Positions 58,763-64,000 of a stretch of DNA of 64,000 nucleotides are shown one piece after another (the first letter of the stretch is position 1; each line of letters starts with the position of its first letter). Both the position numbers and the translations under genes were made by a program. The stretch is from the NCBI RefSeq assembly GCF_011386835.1, contig NC_088794.1:88644009-88708008 (forward strand), read 5' to 3'. This stretch comes from Chrysemys picta bellii. Taxonomy: Eukaryota > Chordata > Testudines > Emydidae. Under the pieces are notes generated by a model that worked only from the letters and a program-made list of their open reading frames with translations, was not told where the DNA came from and ran no database searches.

Positions 58763-60924
58763 TTAGGCAAGGCACTATATAAGAATGTTTCCCTAGTGAA
58801 CTGAACAGCAGAGCAAATACTGCCACCTACAGGTCATGGGCATTTTCAACAGTTACCAATGAAAAATGCTCATGGTCTTCAAGGTGTTCATGCATGCTTT
58901 CTCCTGCCTTATGAAATGGCTGCACATTCTCTCACTTCCCAGAAAACATGTCATGATTGTGACTGGCAATAACTTCCTGGCCATCCTCTTGTTAGGACCA
59001 GAGAATCCCCATCATCTCTTTCGACACCCCAAACAGAATATTCAGGGCAGGTGCATTCAGACCATGTCCTTAGCGAAGTCTCTGCTGCAGGCTCCGGTAC
59101 AGAGACAGGTCAGAGTTGGGAAGCTGGGATCTGAATTTTCCTAAGTGCAAGGTGGAACAGGGGATGAATAAACCCCACATTCATGTCTGCAACCGTCTCT
59201 AGTTCCTAGAAGGGCTTGGTAGAACGTTGGCAGTGAAATCCCAAACCCTAGGAGTCACCTGGCCTCAGTTTTCATTCCACTCTCTCAGACAGGGAGTTAA
59301 TCATGTGGAGATCCAAGCCCAGGAGTATTCTGCTTTTAAAAGCAGGCCATTGTTTCCCAGGTAAGGTATGAAGGTAAGACTTGGATTGAGGCTGGGTCCC
59401 TGAACACCAATGGGAGTCCTGAAGAGAGAATTATTATTGAAGTAGTAGGTGTGTAGCAATGGCAGTTCTGTTACAGATTCAAAGCAGCGCACTAATGTCT
59501 CTAAGAGCTGTAAGAATTTGCTGACGTGGTGTGAGAGAGAGAGTGAGCAACCACATTGATTTCAATAGATGTTAGGAGCTGAAATATCATTATGAATCTG
59601 ATAAGTTCTTTACCTGAATATTAAGGAAGGAATTAAAATGTTCAAAAGTGACTAATAATTTTGTGAGCCTCTAGTTTTGGGTGCCCTTTAAAGGGTCCTG
59701 ATTTTTCAGAGCATGGGTGGTCGGCACTTTTGGAAAATCAGGTCCCTCTAAAGTGTCTCATTTTGGGCACCCACAAATGGAGGCACCCAAATCATGTGTC
59801 ACTTTGGTAAATCTTGGCCGTAGGCTTGACAGCATGTCCCTCTAGTTACCATAATGAGATCAATGGCGTAGTCCATGCCTATCCTAAAGCTACTGGTTCT
59901 ATCTCTGCAACTTCAGACAGCCCTGAAGTAGGATCACACTGGGAAGCTTTTTCTCACAACCAAGGTTAGCAACTTAAATTAAAAAATAAATGTAAATCTG
60001 CAGAACCGGACGTGCTCAAGTGCCAATATTATGTAATGACAAATGTTTGTCTTCACTCTAGCTGCAATCCCACTCGGTCTCTCTCTAGTTATAGACAGAA
60101 AAGTAACTACAAAGTGGACAGCGTGGGGAGCAATCTTTCAATGAGTCGAAAGCAAATATGCTCAATTTATCAGTGAAAAGGATGATTTTTCTAACTGTCA
60201 GCTCTAGAAACTCCACCTGGGATCTGAAAGTGCAGCTGTGTTATTTCTGCCTCTGACATCACTACCTGTAATTACGACTGCCAAAGACCAAATTAGGTTG
60301 ACAGTTTAGCTGATGCTCCAAGAATCAGAATAGAATCCAGCTCTGTCTGTCAGGGCTGCTGTGGGTCTGCAAAGCAAACGGGAATAAAAATAGGCCGCTT
60401 ACAGTACTCTTCCCAGCAGTGACATTTCCAGGAGCCCTTTCATTCAAATTTAATTTTTCTGGACTTTGAAATAAATTATAAAAATACATCATTGACCTTT
60501 TGGCCTCTCAAAGCCAAGGCCCTGTAATCAAGTCCCAGGTGCAAAAAAAACAAACAGACAAAACCCCCAGACAAACTCCAAAAGCCTGTGTTAAACGAGA
60601 GAGATGGATGAGCAGAAGTCTCACAAATTACTTTGGAAAATACCTTACAACAACTTTTCCTTTAAATAAGAAAAAAAAAACCCTCAGAAAATGTAGAATT
60701 CTATTCCACCTAACAGGCACTGGAATGCATGCTTATGCACAGCTAGGCTATTCATGGAACCTTAACTTTGCCTTGCTCCACTACCAACGTTCCTAGCAGG
60801 CCCGTGTCCCCTGTTTTGTAAGCTGTGATGTTTTCTTATGCTCTTCTTTTGAATGAATTATTTTAAAGAACATGTTCATTTTGAAGGGGGTTAAGCCACC
60901 CACGCCAATAGGCTGGGGCTAGCT
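58763..60924. other. Intergenic sequence downstream of SMOC1, no gene recognised
   Basis: No coding exon, repeat consensus or RNA gene was recognised. The segment about 60000-60480 lacks repeat-like features and has a mixed composition, so it could be a conserved non-coding element, but this is only an impression. In mammals the next gene (SLC8A3) is convergent. Its terminal exon was looked for on the minus strand and not seen. Confidence 0.6.
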
Positions 60925-61270
60925 TTAGTTCAGAAAAGCCTGGGGCTTTGAAGAGTTTGGATATACAATTAGCAGGAAGCGTGTATGACAGCACACGTAT
61001 ATACAGAGCCGGCAACAAAAAACTAGGTTAATGCTGATGTCAGGTTGCTTGGTGGTATGTTGTCCCCTTGCAGCATGTTGAGCTGAGCAAAACTCAAACT
61101 TCTGAAAACCAGGACGTGCACAGCATTTCCCTCCGTCAGCAAGGGCCCAGTACACCCCATTATGAAAATGTACCTTTACTCTGCCAAACCCACAGCTGCT
61201 GAAATGCACAAGCTCTTCACCTCCTTTTTTTTTACAGCCCATTCACTCTCACCCACAGGATTCCAGCTCA
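60925..61270 (-). repeat. Unassigned interspersed repeat, inverted partner of 63020-63350
   Basis: Its reverse strand reads GGGTGAGAGTGAATGGGCTG, GAGGTGAAGAGCTTGTGCAT, GGTTTGGCAGAGTAAAGGTA and AAGGGGACAACATACCACCA. The plus strand at 63071-63300 carries the corresponding words in the same order (GGGTGAGTGTGAATGGTCTG, GGGGAAGAGGTTGTACATTT, GGGGTTGGCAGGGTAAAGGT, AAGGGGACGACAGACCACCA). Both copies happen to have an open frame with matching residues (GGEELVHFS and GGEEVVHFS, then GRVKV, then TTKQP). No protein family was recognised. Confidence 0.7.
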
Positions 61271-61368
61271 CTCAATTAGGTTGTCTATGCCACCTCCTCT
61301 GTGTTCCCCTGGAGCTGACAGTAGCCCATAGGAATTATTTGAATACACTCCAGGTGCAATCAGTGTAG

Positions 61369-61936
61369 TAGGTGTATCTACACTAAATGGTGGAGGCAAT
61401 AGCTGGGCCTGCTTGGTAAAGGCGTGTTTGCAATATGAGGGTGTGTGGGTTGCATCGAGGTGTGTGATAGCTGTGATTATATGATGAACTCTGTTTTGCA
61501 TCCTCCAGTGTGGGTGAGCAAAGGGAAGAGCTGCATGTGTACCTTCAGGTTCCAGTATGCAGAATTGTGTACATCACATAATAAGGAGGGCCCAAGAGGG
61601 TTATTACAAAGGGCATTATCTGTAGTGAGCTGGGATATGAAAGTAGTCTGACCATTCACTATCTGCCTGTACTCCAGGTAGCGTGAGGTGGTCGGTGTTC
61701 GGTGTAGCTGTACTGAATGGTAGATCTGTAGATTACTTTGAGGTGTGTGACAGAGCTGTGCCTGTGATGTGAGGAGATCTTATGTTTTCCCCTCTTGTGT
61801 GGTAGGAAAGGGAAGAGATGCGTGTTCAGGACGCAGCATGCATCATTTCAGTGCAGAATTGTGGAGGCTATGCTGGTAGCAGGGCATAGGGCTTTTATTA
61901 CCAAGGCTATTGTCAGCAGTGACATGGACTCTCAGA
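61369..61936 (+). repeat. Diverged tandem duplication, unit about 240-330 bp
   Basis: The first unit (about 61369-61700) and second (about 61702-61936) share ordered words. These are GTGTATCTACACTAAATGGT with GTGTAGCTGTACTGAATGGT, and TCGAGGTGTGTGATAGCTGTG with TTGAGGTGTGTGACAGAGCTGTG. GGGAAGAGCTGCATGTGTACC pairs with GGGAAGAGATGCGTGTTCAGG, and GGGTTATTACAAAGGGCATTATC with GGCTTTTATTACCAAGGCTATTGTC. The second copy is interrupted by the CR1 at 61937. Confidence 0.65.
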
Positions 61937-62780
61937 GGTCCTGCTTCCATTGTATAAGGCACTGGTGAGACCTCATTTGGAATACTGTGTACAGTTCTGG
62001 TCTCCCATGTTTAAAAAAGATGAACTCAAACTGGAACGGGTGCAGAGAAGGGCGACTAGGATGATTAGAGGAATGGAAAACCTGTCGTATGAAAGGAGAC
62101 TAGAGGAGCTTGGGTTGTTTAGTCTGACAAAACGAAGGCTGAGGGGGGATATGATTGCTATCTTTAAATATATCAGAGGGGTAAATACAAGGGAGGGAGA
62201 GGAATTATTCCAGCTTAGTACTAATCTGGACACGAGAACGAATGGATATAAACTGGCCGTGGGGAAGTTCAGGCTTGAAATTAGACGAAGGTTTCTGACC
62301 GTCAGAGGGGTGAAATATTGGAACGGCCTTCCGAGGGAAACGGTGGGGGCGACGGACCTGTCTGGTTTGAAGATTGTTAGATAAGTTTATGGAGGGAATG
62401 GTTTAATGGTTAAACATAGTAGCCAAAGAATACCAAGCAATGGTAGGTAAATAATATAATGGCTAACAGGGGTCAGGCTGGAGTCTCTTGCCTAAATGCT
62501 CGGGGTCTTACTGATCGCCATATTTGGGGTCGGGAAGGAATTTTCCTCCAGGGTAGATTGGCTGAGCCCTGGAGGTTTTTCGCCTTCCTCCGCAGCATGG
62601 GGCAGGGATCACTAGCAGGAGGGTCTCTGCCAATTTGAAGTCACTAAACCCCAGGATTGGGGACTTCAACAGCAGAGTCCAGGGAAGGGGTAGGGACGAT
62701 TTTGTGGCCTGCAGCATGCAGGGGGTCAGACCAGATGATCATAATTGGTCCCTTCTGACCTTAAAGTCTATGAGTCTATG
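61937..62780 (+). mobile_element. CR1 LINE, 5' truncated, relatively young
   Basis: It starts inside the reverse transcriptase C-terminal region and runs through a typical CR1 3' UTR: GGGAAGGAATTTTCCTCCAGG, GGCAGGGATCACTAGCAGG, GGGGGTCAGACCAGATGATC, then ATTGGTCCCTTCTGACC. It ends with the short tandem TCTATGAG repeat characteristic of CR1. Its frame is open for 144 codons, so it is less decayed than the other CR1 fragments here. Confidence 0.9.
61950..62384 (+). pseudogene. CR1 reverse transcriptase C-terminal fragment (144 codons open)
   Basis: The product begins ALVRPHLEYCVQFWSP and continues through RVQRRATRMIRGMENLSYE, LGLFSLTKRRLRGDMIAI and WNGLPRETV. These are the standard C-terminal motifs after the RT catalytic core of CR1 ORF2. 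The catalytic domain and endonuclease are missing because of 5' truncation, so this is a LINE remnant rather than a host gene. It has not accumulated stops or frameshifts, suggesting a recent insertion or a young subfamily. Confidence 0.9.
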
Positions 62781-63437
62781 AGGATTCCAAGGGTTAAGTG
62801 GAAGTGTAGATTTGAGCTGGTATCGTGTAAGTGTACGGGAGCTGAAAAAGGCTGGGAAGTGGTTCTTAAGCTGTACATATGTGGTATTCTTTCTGGGGAG
62901 TTGGCTATGAACGTGAGTGTTCACCAAGTTCTGGACCCTCCTGAATCTTATAGTGCCAAGGGCCAGTGTGAGTAGTGCCTGTGTGGGCACTGCTCAAAAA
63001 GGATAGAAGGTGACATGGGCAATTTTCCTTCCCAACCCCTTTTAGTTCTTCAATAGTATTAAATTATCCCATGGGTGAGTGTGAATGGTCTGTAGAAGGA
63101 GGGGAAGAGGTTGTACATTTCAGCAATGATGGGGTTGGCAGGGTAAAGGTATGTGTGTTAACAGGGCAGATTGGGGTATTGCTGAAAGAGGACAGAGTTA
63201 AGGGTGCATGGGCCATTTTAACTCTGCATTTCCTGATTTTTCAGAAGTTTGTGTTTTGCTCAACTCCGTGTTCTTCAAGGGGACGACAGACCACCAAGCA
63301 GCCTTTACTCTGTGTTAATGTAGTTTCTTGCAATTTAATTTTCTAGGGTTTAAAAAAAAACCAGGAGCCGATAATGATGTTCGGAGTTAGCAGTCGTTTA
63401 GGCAGTTGTACTTATCTTGTCCTGCAAGTAGCGTACT
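62781..63437 (+). other. Flanking sequence with second copy of the unassigned repeat
   Basis: After the CR1 end, about 240 bp show nothing recognisable. Then from about 63020 to 63350 comes the plus-strand copy of the repeat also present inverted at 60925-61270. Its 91-codon frame (63071-63346) is counted as repeat-derived, not as a gene. Confidence 0.65.
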
Positions 63438-63687
63438 TAGGGCTTGTCTACACTGGCAAATTACAGCACTGCAATTTTCTCACTCAGGGGGGTGAAAAAA
63501 CACCCCCCTGAGCGCAGCAAGTTTTAGTGCTGTAAAGCGCCCATGTAGACCGTGCACCAGCGCTGGGAGCCAAACCTCTCATGGAGGTGTGGTTTTTTGT
63601 TTGTTTTGTTTGGTTTTTAAGAGCGCTGGGAGAGCTGCCATGACTACACAAGCCATATTAAAGTGCTGCCAGTGTAGACTAGCCCTG
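63438..63687. mobile_element. hAT-like MITE (TAGGGCTTGTCTACACTGGC family), 250 bp
   Basis: Left end TAGGGCTTGTCTACACTGGC and right end GCCAGTGTAGACTAGCCCTG are inverted repeats with one or two changes. The left half contains CAGGGGGGTGAAAAAACACC against CCCCCTGAGCGC, a further inversion. A shorter relative is at 22255-22366. No matching 8-bp TSD was found. Confidence 0.8.
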
Positions 63688-64000
63688 AGCCGGCATGCGT
63701 CGCCCACCCCTCCAAACCCATCAACTCTGCCTTACCAGCCCTGCTTCAGGACATCGCTCCAGCTATGCCCCTGACACATTCACTGCACACCCCCCAACCT
63801 GTCCCCTCCCCACTGCAAGCAGGGAACCAATCTCCCCAAAGCTTTCACGCCCTGGTCTACAAATGTTTCTATTGCAGTTACCTCCCATTCCTGTAATCAG
63901 TCACCTCCAGTTCCTGGAGCGAAGGACAATCATGTTACAGTGGCATAGTGCTCGGGTGCAGGATGCTTGAGATTCACTGGCAGAGTTGTGGAGCTGTAGG

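Noticed and set aside
62781..63350. Protein-coding gene from the 91-codon frame at 63071-63346
   Set aside because: The same module occurs inverted at 60925-61270, which marks it as a repeat. No start context or splice structure supports a host gene.
58763..64000. Terminal exon or 3' UTR of a convergent neighbour (SLC8A3 expected from mammalian synteny)
   Set aside because: No sodium-calcium exchanger residues were found on the minus strand. The neighbour's end probably lies beyond the window.

Overview
This is a vertebrate nuclear window, most likely from a turtle (Testudines). It holds the 3' half of one protein-coding gene, SMOC1 (SPARC-related modular calcium-binding protein 1), on the + strand. 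The turtle call rests on the repeats: a tRNA-derived SINE whose tail matches the CR1 LINE 3' end, several CR1 copies on both strands, DIRS-type retrotransposon debris, and many short hAT-like MITEs. SMOC1 was identified by reading spliced exons whose joined product matches the vertebrate protein nearly residue for residue from recalled family knowledge. No database search was possible.

Layout. 1-1290: decayed DIRS-like retrotransposon, cut by the window edge. 1291-7241: SMOC1 intron sequence (the upstream exon is outside the window). SMOC1 coding exons: 7242-7298, 11213-11293, 33467-33659, 36195-36277, 41198-41303, 47381-47628, a probable 51-nt cassette exon 51523-51573, and the terminal coding piece 54011-54027 with stop TAG at 54025-54027. 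All acceptors are AG, all donors are GT, and every junction keeps phase. Together these exons give 278 residues with the cassette or 261 without it. They cover the acidic/linker region, the second thyroglobulin type-1 domain, the EF-hand (EC) domain and the C-terminal tail. The 3' UTR starts at 54028 and may run to one of several poly(A) signals between 56.4 and 58.76 kb. From about 58.8 kb to the end is intergenic sequence with CR1 and other repeats. No exon of a downstream neighbour was recognised.

The introns (2.4 to 22.2 kb) are dominated by repeats. Seven MIR-type SINE copies, several CR1 fragments, an L2-like fragment and a Pol III SINE are present. Seven hAT-like MITE copies have readable 8-bp target-site duplications (TSDs), three of them perfect. 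Three copies of a turtle-type retroposon have 11-12 bp TSDs, and two of these are fold-backs, one a 134-bp almost loopless palindrome. Nearly all other open reading frames in the window are chance or repeat-derived.

Nothing here looks like a new gene system. The most interesting points are the conserved 51-nt cassette exon with a GC-rich array of inverted TTTAAA modules just downstream, the fold-back retroposons, and a pair of inverted copies of an unassigned repeat flanking a tandem duplication and a CR1 insertion at 60.9-63.4 kb.
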